Assembly (NCBI GenBank): GCA_026545765.1
Contig: CM048841.1
Coordinates: 105,311,542 to 105,375,541 of the forward strand
Length of the DNA stretch: 64,000 nt
Source: Plantago major
Lineage: Eukaryota; Streptophyta; Magnoliopsida; Lamiales; Plantaginaceae
Reading direction: 5' to 3'
Shown here: positions 23,142 through 33,552 of the stretch, in pieces
Layout: each line of letters begins with the position of its first letter
How positions within the stretch are numbered: the stretch's first letter is position 1
Notes under the pieces: generated by a model
The model's input: the letters and a program-made list of their open reading frames with translations, nothing else
The model's database searches: none
Told to the model about the DNA's origin: nothing
Position numbers and translations under genes: made by a program

Positions 23142-23457
23142 CATTACTTACCTCCATATACTTCTTTCATTCTTTGTAGAGTTCGTCTCCTGAAAGACGC
23201 CTACTTAGGAGAGACGGAGAGACTCAAAGGAATTATATCATACTAGAACGTTAGAAATTCACGGTTGGGTCGATTCGCATGAATTTTTTTTTTAAAAAAA
23301 AACGACCATGATTATCGATTCAAGCTCGTTAGAAGCGGCGAAGCGAAATGTTTGCTCTCCATGGATAAAAACATATATGGATAGCCATTGATGGAGCTCT
23401 AATATTGCGTGAAAATGGAGGAACAACGCCGATCATGCTTCCGAATACGTTTAGGAA
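23142..23457. other. Left flank of copia-1, probable Helitron body
   Basis: This DNA and 29133-29551 were contiguous before the copia-1 insertion. No coding frame is recognised. Its 5' Helitron boundary could not be placed. Confidence 0.4.
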
Positions 23458-23462
23458 CAGAT

Positions 23463-24440
23463 TGTTGGTTGGTGGTAGTGTATGAAGATGGAAACAGAGA
23501 GAGTAAGGATATTAGGGCGTGGCCTATTTCCTTAAGAGTGTATTTGCCCCGCACTGGTGCTTACGGTTTCCTTAGCAAATAGTCTTCCAAGATAGAACAA
23601 CAGTATTTGAATCAGAGTCCCAGCACTTGAACTCTGACTCGGCGAACTAATACAATAAAGGTTTATTTAGGCTTTTTAGAGAGTTTTAAGAGAGAAAAGA
23701 GAAGGATGGATTTTGTGTGTCTAAATTCGAATGTCATGGGGGGTCTATCTATAGTTTCGAAGAGTTGAGTCTGACAGGTACAACTACTCGCGAATTGGTC
23801 CCTGAGGAGTTGCAACTTTCTGAAAGTGCAACAGTTCCGAACGGATATGTCCCATGCGAGCAGATGTACTGTTTCGCTCAAGCCCAATCCGAACAGGTAT
23901 ATAACCATTGGGCTTTTCGTTTCAGACTTAATCTTATTGGGCTCAACTAAACGTAGTAGGTTTCTGGCCCAAAAAGAATATAATCAACTCTAGACCGCGA
24001 CCCGCGAACCCACGTACCCCGGACCCTCGAACCCTCGACCCGGGCCCGAGCCCAGCTCCTGGCGGAGCCAGGCGGGTGCGTATGGTCAAGTGATGGAGCA
24101 TCTAGCTCCTCCCCCCTTCAAAAACCATGGGTGCCCCTAAGGGCCCAAACCCTTAGCCAAGTCTTGGACTATTATGTACTTCCTTCTTTCTCGATCAATT
24201 TTAGCCATGTGGGACTTTTCCCATTCCAACTCTTGGCATTCCATAACAATGCATCAACCAACACACTTTGAGCTTCAATTACTCTTTCACCTTTCAATGA
24301 ATTTTAGTAATTCTTTCTCAAGTGTCATCTACTACTATAGTAGATTATACACGTTTGAGGAAACTTCATGAAAGTGTGGGGCCCCTTTGGTTGAGGTGCA
24401 AAGTCATGGGCTAGCCTCTTTGGTGACTAAAATTCTAACA
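23463..24440 (-). repeat. copia-1 3' LTR
   Basis: 978 bp. It is about 96 bp longer than its partner, mostly through a segment around 23925-24030 that the 5' LTR lacks. The two LTRs also differ by scattered substitutions, so the insertion is not recent. Confidence 0.9.
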
Positions 24441-25188
24441 ATCCCCACATGAAAGAGAATTGATGCTCATAGCACAACGGGGTGCTCCAGCCTAGAATTT
24501 CCTGCGAAAAATCATATTGCATCGGGATCGATTGTCAGTGACATTGAATCGTCCCTAGTAGAATACTATCGGATTTACTTGCCACCCGGTGGACGTGGTG
24601 CCTTGAACCGGTCGACGTTTTGTGTAAACCAAGACAATGATATCAACACAATAATTCTCCTTATTGCCTCGTTCCTTTTCCCAGTCCATTAAAGGCCTTG
24701 GACTTCTTGGATTCATAAGTGTTCTCGTTTGAAGCGGCCTCCCATACTTCCCACTTAAATAGGTGATCTCGTTCTAAGAGCATTCCTGCCAATGCTCTGC
24801 TCGTAAGCTAAAGAGATTAAGAATCTTCTTCAGAGATCATTAAGAGTTTAGTGACTCATCCTCCGCCGGGACTGCAGGAGCACTTAATGTCTTTCACGGG
24901 AATGGCACAAATGGAGTATAGCTCCTAAGTGCTTTTACCTCGAAATACAAAACTTCACGAGGCACGTACTGGTCCTTTACAGTTTAGTTGTCCCATTGTA
25001 CCAAATTCTTGGGATCTCCAGTCAGTATGGTTGGGTTGCCACCGTAAATTCCCTTATTTAGTGGGTCTTAAGTCCATTCCCCTAGACAGGCAGATTCCTT
25101 GATCTCTAGGTAGCGCTTTGGTTAGCGGATCCGCAATGTTATCCTTTCATTTCACGTAATCAATATTGATAACCCCCGTAGAGATCAA
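24441..25188 (-). other. copia-1 3' non-coding region
   Basis: Between the RNase H frame and the polypurine tract. The first part on the minus strand continues pol (DNIADPLTKALPR-like) after a stop at 25189-25191. The rest is untranslated and resembles 61730-62325 in copia-2. Confidence 0.7.
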
Positions 25189-26522
25189 CTACCTAATGGT
25201 TTTATGTCTACGGCGTATATGTCTAGACTTGCCATTATACATATTGTTTTCTGCCCTTCCTAACGCCGACAAACTGTCGCAGTGAATAGTTACGGAAGGC
25301 ACAGGCTTATCCCAACAAGTGATGTCCTCTAAAAATTCTCGAAGCCATTCTGCTTCTTCTCCAGCTTTGTCCAAAGCTATGAATTCCAATTCTGTCGTGG
25401 CTAGGGCGATGCACGTTTGTTTAGAGGACTTCCAAGAAATAGCACCACCACCAATGGTAAACACATAACCACTAGTGAACTTAGTGTTTGTACTATCAGA
25501 TATCCAATTTGCATCGATGTATCCTTCCAATACTGCTGGATATCTTTCATAGTGTAATCCAAAATCTATTGTGTACTTTAAGTAGCCCAATAGATGATAT
25601 AGTGCTTTCCAGTGGGCACTTCCTGGATTACGCGTAAACCTAGCCAACTTGTTGACTGCATAAGCAATATCTGGACGAGTGCAGTTCATCAGTACATCAA
25701 ACTGACAATTATCCGAGCATATTGCATTTGGTTTACCGGATCTCCTAAGTGTTTGTCTAAACACTGAGATTCGTTCATTGGCGTCCTTACACATTGACGG
25801 TCGAAAACCTCATATCTCCTTAAAACGTCTTCAATGTAATGAGATTGTGATAGCACCAAACCCTCGGGTGTCTTAGAGATCTTTATTCCTAATATTAAAT
25901 TTGCTACACCCAAGTCTTTCATGTCGAAAAGTTGTTTCAACATTTTCTTTGTTTTTAAGATCAAATCCAGGTTACTTCTAGTAATGAGCATGTCATCCAC
26001 ATATAAGCATATCATGACAAAGGATTCAGCGTTCCCTTTCACATAGATACACTTATCACACTCATTTATAGAAAAGCCTTTTGACTGCAACGTGTTGTCA
26101 AACTTTTCGTGCCATTGTTTAGGAGCTTGCTTAAGTCCGTACAATGACTTGACAAGACGACAAACCTTCTTCTCTTGTCCTGGAACCACATACCCTTCAG
26201 GTTGTTCCATATATATTTCCTCGTCTAATTCTCCATTCAGGAAAGCAGTTTTAACATCCATTTGATGTATCTCAAGACCACACAGTGCAGCCATGGCTAT
26301 GAACACTCTAATGGAAGTTATCCCTAGACATAGGCGAGTATCTGTCGAAGTAATCAAGGCCCTCCTTCTATCTATAGCCTTTGACTACTAGATGAGCCTT
26401 GTACTTATCAATGGTTCCATCTACTTTATATTTGCGTTTGAGTATCCACTTGCAACCCAATGGTTTATTTCTCGGAGGAAGGTCAACCACTTCCCAAGTA
26501 TGATTTTGCAGTATGGATTCAG
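25189..26522 (-). pseudogene. copia-1 reverse transcriptase and RNase H
   Basis: On the minus strand this begins [39 protein letters not shown], a stop after VVKGYR, then [36 protein letters not shown] and CLYVDDMLI, the catalytic YVDD of copia RT. After a frame change near 25.75 kb come [45 protein letters not shown] and [15 protein letters not shown] of RNase H. At least two frame breaks make it a pseudogene. Confidence 0.92.
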
Positions 26523-27694
26523 GTTTCATCTTTACTCCTTAGCAAATAAACATAACAATATCTTGTGCAATCATCAATAAAAGTAACAAAATACTTTTTC
26601 CCTCCTCTAGTTTGCACAAACTTTAAGTCACACAAGTCGCTGTGAATTAATTCTAGAGGAGTCGTGGTTCTGTTCACTGAATGAAATGGTGCCCTTGTTA
26701 GTTTTGCCTCCACAAAAACCTCGCATTTACTTTGAGGGTTGATTTCGAAGGACGGAAAATGTATCGTTCTTATTAAATTTCGAATCGCATTGTAGTTTGT
26801 ATGTCCTAATCTATGGTACCATAAATTAGAGAACTCAGACAAGTAGGTAGAATCATTTATTTCATTGCTCTTGCTCTCAAAGGAGCGTACAACAGACATT
26901 ACAGACATCTTAAAGAGCCCATCACACATGTAGACCTTTCCTACAAACTTGCCAGACTTAAGTAGTACAAACTGACTAGACTCGAAGGTCATCTTGAAAC
27001 CTGCCTTGACCAGTAGCGGCCCGGACACCAGATTCTTGCGGATATCTGGAACATGCATCACTTCATTCAGAATGAGCTCCTTCCCAGAAGTCATCTTCAG
27101 AACCACTTTTCCAACTCCTTTCACCTCCGAAGTAGCGTCATTTCCCATGAACAACTTCTTGTCTTTCACCGGAGAGTAGGTAGAGAAGGCACCCCTGTCT
27201 GAACATATGTGGCGAGTTGCACCCGTATCAATCCACCACTGCCTTGGGTTTTCAACCAGATTGTCTTCCAAGACAACATCAACAAAGGAGTTGATCATGT
27301 CCTCCACCATAGGTTCATCTTTTGCTTCAGCAACATTAGCCTTCTCCTTTTTGAGCGAGTTACAATCTGCCTTCATAAGCCCAGGCTTTCCGCAATTGAA
27401 GCAGTTTGCCTTGATCTTCCTAGGCTTCCCTTGATTCCTTGAGACTTCACGTCCCCATCGCGTGGAATTCCCCTTAGGCTTCCCCTTGGAATCAACCAGG
27501 TGAGCCTTGGCTTCCATGGGTTGCTTTCCTTTGCCCAAAGCCCTCCGATTGTCTTCCTGAATCTGAAGCTTAATGATCAGCCCTTCAAGCCCCATCTCCT
27601 TGGTCTTCAACTTAAGATAACTCATGAACTCATTCCATGATGGTGGCAGTTTCTCAATCAGTGAAGCAACCAGGAATGGCTCATTAGGCTTCAT
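26519..27694 (-). pseudogene. copia-1 gag C-terminus, protease and truncated integrase
   Basis: In one frame: a gag part (SLIEKLPPSWNEF), a zinc knuckle CFNCGKPGLMKADC in which the usual His is Leu, the protease motif WWIDTGATRHIC, a GAG-pre-integrase segment with HRLGHTNYNAIRNL, and the start of the integrase core (HSDLCDLKFVQTRGGKKYFV, FIDDCTRYCYVYLL). After LRSKDET the sequence jumps directly to the region preceding RT. The rest of the integrase core and its C-terminal domain are deleted. Confidence 0.9.
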
Positions 27695-27828
27695 GCCTTC
27701 CTATTCCAGTTCGTGGAGAATAGACTGAAACTCCAGGACTTGACTCATCACAGACTTAGAGTCAGTCATTTTGAAGTTCAGGAACTTCCCCACAACGAAC
27801 TTCTTAGTACCAGCGTCTGGCATTTCTG

Positions 27829-28218
27829 TCAATTTCTCCACAATTCCCTTGCGATCTTGACAGCGGCGGTGTATAGTGCATCAGAAAGACAATTGAGAAT
27901 GTATTTCTTACATAGGAAATCGCAGTGAACCCAAGCATCATAGGCCAATTGCCTGTTCCGGTTGTCATCCTGTGTGGCCTGAACAGCTTCTGGAGACATG
28001 GCATTCGGATCAGTGTCTTGCAGGACAGGAGCGGTAGGTGTTTCAGCCTTGAGATAGTTGTCCAGCCCAATTGTCGTCAGGTAGAACAACATCTTCTGTT
28101 TCCACTGCTTGAAGTTGGAACCCAGGAACTTCTCCGACTTTTCGCCATGGTTGGGAGCGGCATTGATGCGAACAGCAGGAGCAGGAACAACGGGGACATC
28201 AGTTCCAGTAGCAGACAT
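27829..28218 (-). pseudogene. copia-1 gag N-terminus
   Basis: The ATG at 28218 lies only 27 bases after the 5' LTR. The frame gives KFLGSNFKQWKQKMLFYLTT, the typical copia gag (UBN2-like) start with a conserved FxGxNFxxWKxKM pattern, then AYDAWVHCDFLCKKYILNCL. It ends at 27829, and the gag continuation is in another frame from about 27.8 kb, a frameshift. Confidence 0.88.
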
Positions 28219-28245
28219 CTTCGATACACAGATACAGTCTTAAGT

Positions 28246-29127
28246 TGTTGGTTGGTGGTAGTGTATGACGATGGAAACAGAGAGAGTAAGGATATTAGAC
28301 TGCTGAGCGAAGGTGTGGCCTATTTTCTTAAGACTGTATTTGCCCCGCACTGGTGCTTACGGTTTCCTTAGCAAATAGTCTCCCAAGATAGAACAGCAGT
28401 ATTTGAATCAGAGTCCCAGCACTTGAACTCTGACTCGGCGAACTAATACAATAAAGGTTTATTTAGGCTTTTTAGAAAGTTTTAAGAGAGAAGAGAGAAG
28501 GATGGATTTTGTGTGTCTAAATCCGAATGTTGGGGGTCTATTTATAGTTTCGAAGAGTTGAGTTTGACAGGTATAACTATTCGCGAACTGGTCCCCGAGG
28601 AGTTGCGACTTTCTGAAAGTGCAACAGTTCCGAACGGATATGTCCCATGCGAGCAGATGTACTGTTTCGCTCAAGCCTAATCCGAACAGGTATACAACCG
28701 TTGGGCTTTTCGTCCCACGACCCGAGACCCGGGCCCGGGCCCCGTTCCTGGCGGAGCCAGGCGGGTGCGTGTGGTCAAGTGATGGAGCATCTAGCTCCTC
28801 CCCCTTCCAAAACCATGGGTGCCCCTAAGGGCCCAAACCCTTAGCCAAGTCTTGGACTATTATGTACTTCCTTCTTTCTCAATTTTAGCCATGTAAGACT
28901 TTTTCCATTCCAACTCTTGGCATTCCATAACAATGCATCAACCAACACACTTTGAGCTTCAATTACTCTTTCATCTTTCAATGAATTTTAGTAATTCTTT
29001 CTCAAGTGTCATCTACTATTATAGTAGATTATACACGTTTGAGGAAACTTCATTTCCAACGTGTGGGGCCCCTTTGGTTGAGGTGCAAAGTCATGGGCTA
29101 GCCTCTTTGGTGACTAAAATTCTAACA
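28246..29127 (-). repeat. copia-1 5' LTR
   Basis: 882 bp. The minus strand carries a TATA-like TATAAATAG near 28544-28536, a likely retroelement promoter. The segment 28327-28342 is complementary to the sequence directly downstream of the LTR. Confidence 0.9.
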
Positions 29128-29132
29128 CAGAT

Positions 29133-29551
29133 TCATGAGTTCCTTCGAGAATCCTCCATTGTTTAGCACGAAATTGAGATTGAATTGAAGCTCTTGAACT
29201 AGAGATAGCAGCCGCTAAGGAGAATCGACCGAGAGATGATCACCAAAGGACGGGTAGAAAATCAACATCAGCTTCAATGGAGGTAGGGTTTTTAGAGAGT
29301 AGATTCTATGGAGGAGATGGAAACGTTAGAAAGAAGAAAATCAGGGGAGATTCGCTTATTTTCAGCATTATATAGTCGGCCCATGTATCAATTTGGGTCA
29401 GATCCGAGAAAATGAGTTTGTGGGATGATTAGAAAATATGGATTTGACATGATTCTAGTTGGTGTTTTCTAAAGATATGTCTCTTCTAAGTATTAGTATT
29501 CTTTGTAACTAGGTGCTGCAATAACATGCGTAGCGTGTTATCGCGTTCTAG
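29133..29551 (+). mobile_element. Helitron 3' end, interrupted by copia-1
   Basis: A hairpin ATAACATGC / GCGTGTTAT (29521-29529 and 29533-29541, loop GTA, one mismatch) is followed by CGCGTT and CTAG (29548-29551) and a T, a canonical Helitron terminus. The DNA upstream runs into copia-1 and should resume at 23457 and below. The 5' end was not found; it could lie near 23.15-23.25 kb. Confidence 0.65.
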
Positions 29552-30716
29552 TATGTATATATTGTAATAACAAATGCAATTGTAAACTCAAATAACTTAA
29601 AAGGGCAAATTACATATGAACCCCCTGTCAGATTTCGTAATTACAAATAGGTACCAGTTAGTGGAACAATCACATCCAAATTCAGTTAGATAAAAATCAA
29701 TTACATATACAAATTTGACTTTTGGCGATTTAAAAGCTGGAAAGTCTATTTTTGCCCCTGTTCAATTATCAGCTTTTAGAAATTGTCAAACAGCCTTAAC
29801 TTTATCGCTGTCACGTGCATGGCACATGTGGACTTCTATGTAATTAAACCTGAACTTCTATATGCTTATATGTAATTCAATTATGACCGTTATTTTTTAA
29901 AAAACTAGTCGTTTGGAAGTTAATTGGAGGCTATTTATACACCAAAACTTGCCATTTTACACTTTATTTTAGATTTTTTCACTATAAGTATATATGTGTT
30001 AATATATATTATGTTGGCCGTGTATCGAGCACTATGTAGTACATTTTATATATAAGTATTGTTTCTTAAAATCATATTGTACAATAGCTTTTTAATGTAT
30101 TTTGTTAAACAAATATACATATTAGTATTTGAAAATCCTATTAATAGCATGTACTTAATTAAATAACAATAATAAAATAAATATTCTTTTAGAAAATAAT
30201 TATTAATTTAAGGGCCCTTAATTTAATTTGGATGGTCGTTAGCAAGCTTGAACATACATACACACGCTGAACGAAACACAAAAATGGTTCAAGATGTATT
30301 CCTTACAAAAGTTTATAAAAGAGAAGTACCAAATAATTCAAATAATTATTATTGGAAATAAAAATTATTCCAGCATTACAAAGTATATTTGAAATAATTT
30401 TTAGGATTATTTGGATATATTATGCTGAATTAATCCATACAGTGATACACAGTAAGATTTAGTCTGCGTTTAGTATTTCGGGCCAATACATGTTTATATG
30501 TCGTGCCTATATATAACTAATATTACAAATCTGAACTTTAAAGCATGTATTCCTAATTAATGGTTTGTATGAGTTTTAACACCTACTAAACATGTTCTAG
30601 TATGGGTTTATATAATATATATTAATACAGATTTATATATCTACTTACTAAAATTGGAGTTATGCTACTAAACGTCTATACAAAAACACTTATGATACAC
30701 ACACACACACACGTAA

Positions 30717-30772
<56 letters not shown>
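29552..30772. other. Intergenic DNA upstream of the WOX gene
   Basis: No gene recognised. It ends in a compound microsatellite (AC)n, (CATA)n, (TA)n at about 30696-30772. Confidence 0.45.
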
Positions 30773-31014
30773 CTCCCTCCGTCCCGGTTTCATCTTCCCG
30801 CGGGTCCGGGCACAAGATTTAAGAGAAAAGTGAATAAAGTAGGAGGGATGGTGATAAAGTAGGAAAAAGAGTGAATAAAGTATGACACATAGTGTATAAA
30901 GTAGGAGAGATAATATATAAAGTAGGAGATAGATTTTTCATTTAAGGGATAAGAAGATGAAGTTGTGACGGACTAAAACGGAATGCGGGAAGATGAAACT
31001 GGGACGAAGGGAGT
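30773..31014. mobile_element. Stowaway MITE, copy 2, upstream of WOX3-like gene
   Basis: A 242-bp element with TIRs CTCCCTCCGTCCCGGTTTCA and TGAAACTGGGACGAAGGGAG and TA at both sides. It sits inside a microsatellite: (TA)n on the left and TATGTATGTGTGTG on the right. It lies about 480 bp upstream of the WOX start codon. Confidence 0.9.
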
Positions 31015-31404
31015 ATGTATGTGTGTGTGTGTGTGTTTGGGGGGGGGGGGGGGGAATTAGAAAATGTTAGAAAATAACTAGGCCAGTTTGATTTGTCTAT
31101 AATCTAGATTTGGTCAACAAAAAATTAGCTTTTTGGACCTGGATGTAATTGTTACATTAATGAGTACCCAGATGAGACAACCGTATCTAATAGGGGGTAT
31201 ATGTAATTTTCCCTAATTTAAAATCAAGTTTTATCAGTATCTTTCTTATTTCTCCTTAACCTTCGTGTCCCAAATGAAACATCTATTTTAAGATGTGGGG
31301 AGTAGCCGAGTAATATTACTTACAAGACCCGACACAAGCTTAACCCGACAGGAGTATACCATATCCCATCGAATATGTGCATGAATAATTATATTAACTC
31401 TATC

Positions 31405-31412
31405 TATATAAA
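31405..31412 (+). promoter_or_regulatory. TATA box of the WOX3-like gene
   Basis: TATATAAA followed by CCCCACCCC lies 82 bp upstream of the ATG, giving a leader of about 50 nt. Confidence 0.65.
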
Positions 31413-31493
31413 CCCCACCCCATTCATCCACACAAGTACACAATTCCAAACACAACTTATCTAGCTAGAACATACACACGTAGTACAAAAAAA

Positions 31494-32764
31494 ATGTCTC
31501 CTTCACCCTCAACACGTTGGTGTCCGACACCAGAGCAGCTGATGATACTGGAGGAGCTATACCGGAGAGGCGTAAGGACACCGAACGCCTCCCAGATACA
31601 GAAGATCACGGCTCATTTAGCGTTTTACGGCAAGATTCAAGGGAAGAATGTGTTCTACTGGTTCCAGAACCATAAGGCTAGGGACAGGCAGAAGATGAGG
31701 AAGAAACTTGCCAAGCAAATGCACCATCACCAACTTTTCCAACACCATATGACCACATTGTACAATACTCCTCCTCCTGCAGCAGCTCCTGCTGCTGCTA
31801 ATTTGTACCCACAATTACCACACCACCAAGATTTCACTTCACCAATTTACCCTTTTAACCTTCACTACTTCCATCCTGGCCCAAGTAATTTTCTTCACCA
31901 GTTCACTGCCACTCATTCTTTTTCAGCTCATGATCAAACCCTTAATCCTCAGGTACTAATTAATTAATTCTCTACGTTAATTACTTAATTAATTATAATA
32001 TATAGTATGCATGTATTTTGGTTACTTGATGTATTTTGGTTGTAAAATTTCTAGCATCCCTTATGATATGAGTATAGTATATGGAACAAGTATATTTAGT
32101 GATGAATATGCATTTCAATTTAGGGGAATAAGGAAGCTTGCATTTGCATTTTTGTTAATTTAGTGTAATTTTAAGTTGAGTTTTAATCACATTAAAACTC
32201 TGATTTTTATTGTAGACGGAGTATTTTTTATTATTAATTGGTTAATACAATAGTGGCCTACATAAAACATAACCTGCATAAGAATACGTCAGCCAATCTC
32301 AGCAAAAGATATGAACATTCTGCAATACAGTTACGTACACTAGATATATATAACATGGAATATTAATTAAATAAGATCTTAGTATTTCTTACAGATTTCT
32401 GCACATAATTTTAAATCAATTACAATTGAAATTCACTACCAAATTATTCTCATAAATTGATCAAGTTCTTTATTGTTATTTGGTTTTATATTTTCTTTTT
32501 AACTAGATTATGAGATAGACCACAATTCTTTGGTTTTTACATTTTCTTTTTAACACTCAAAATAAAGCAAATATTGTGTGTTTTTATCTATAGGCTGCTC
32601 CAAAGAATGAGAACTGGAGAATGGAAATTCCAACAGATTGGACTAAGATCGGAACCCTAGAGGCGGACCATGTTAGCCTCCCGCATTGCAACGATAGGCC
32701 TCTGCAAACCCTAGAGCTCTTTCCTCTCAAATCCGAATTCTCAACCACTCCTCAAGCAGTTTAA
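31494..32764 (+). CDS. WOX3: WUSCHEL-related homeobox protein, WOX3/PRESSED FLOWER type
   Basis: Exons 31494..31952 and 32594..32764 join in phase 0 (CAG|GTACTA; TATAG|GCT) to give 209 residues. The WOX homeodomain starts almost at the N terminus (residues 8-71: [16 protein letters not shown], then [16 protein letters not shown] as helix 3, with the WOX-type extra residues in loop and turn). This N-terminal placement after MSPxxST is characteristic of WOX3. A Pro/Ala/His-rich middle follows. The WUS box TLELFPL is at 192-198 near the C terminus. The protein is a nuclear transcription factor; WOX3/PRS/NS-type genes promote lateral-organ margin and blade growth, partly redundantly with WOX1. 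No frame defect is seen. Assignment to WOX3 rather than WOX1/WOX6 rests on the short N terminus and homeodomain wording. Confidence 0.93.
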
Positions 32765-33543
32765 ATATAGTTAATAACATTTATAGTTCATAAGTACTCG
32801 CGACACGTAAGTAGCAAATATAACAGTTTCGTATCATTTGTAATTCAAATAAAAATGATACGGATACGAATCTGTAATATTTGTTACGTACACGTGTAGT
32901 GAAATAACGAGTATTCGGGCTCTGGTTATGGACAAAAGGAAGGATATTATTAATTTATGCACTGCAGTGTAATAGGGTTAAGTAGACTAAGAAAGTCATC
33001 GTGTTAGCAAGATAGCTAGCTGGTATCTTGGAAATCTGTGTTGGTGGTGTTGTGTGTGTTCTGTTACTTGTCTGTTGGCTTTCAAATGTGCTGAATTGTC
33101 TAATATTTGCAGTATTGATTCAGTTTCTCACTGTAAATTTACTGTTTCCTCTTTATCATTGTGTTGTCTATTTACCCTACCCTTTCTCATTACTCAATCG
33201 AGATCACTACTAAATGTGTTTTTCCTAAATTGTCAGAATGTGCATTTAACTCCTACAACTTTCTTCCTACTCCATTTAACTTCTGTTTTTAATTTTTTAC
33301 CTCAAAATTCACGAAGAGTTTGTTTATCATTGGAAAATAATTCAGTCCTTAGTACATGTCGGAAGATAGTAGTTTTTAAATGTATGGATCGGAGATTATT
33401 GTGACCATATATCTTATCCTCATTGTAAATAAATTGTTGATTCCAAAAAAAAGTTAATTTTTATTTGAAACAACAAATAAAATTATTAATAATCCAACAC
33501 AATTACATGGGGTATAAAAAATTATCAGTATTATATAGAATAC
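32765..33543. other. 3' flank of the WOX3-like gene
   Basis: Possible 3' UTR over the first few hundred bases. No further gene recognised; the ORFs at 33028-33404 have no conserved domain. Confidence 0.4.
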
Positions 33544-33552
33544 AATAATACA

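Larger units (their letters stand above)
23463..29127 (-). mobile_element. Ty1/copia retrotransposon, copia-1 (5.7 kb, defective)
   Basis: LTRs at 23463-24440 and 28246-29127 run TGTTGGTTGG to TTCTAACA on the plus strand. A perfect 5-bp target duplication CAGAT flanks the element (23458-23462 and 29128-29132). Orientation is minus: gag near 28.2 kb, then protease, partial integrase, RT and RNase H down to about 25.1 kb. A copia-type polypurine tract CATGTGGGGAT lies just before the 3' LTR. Gag is frameshifted, the integrase core is deleted and RT carries stops, so it cannot move on its own. Confidence 0.93.

Noticed and set aside
23239..23262. Inverse Helitron-like terminus ACTAGAACG
   Set aside because: No hairpin lies at the right distance, so it does not stand as an end by itself.
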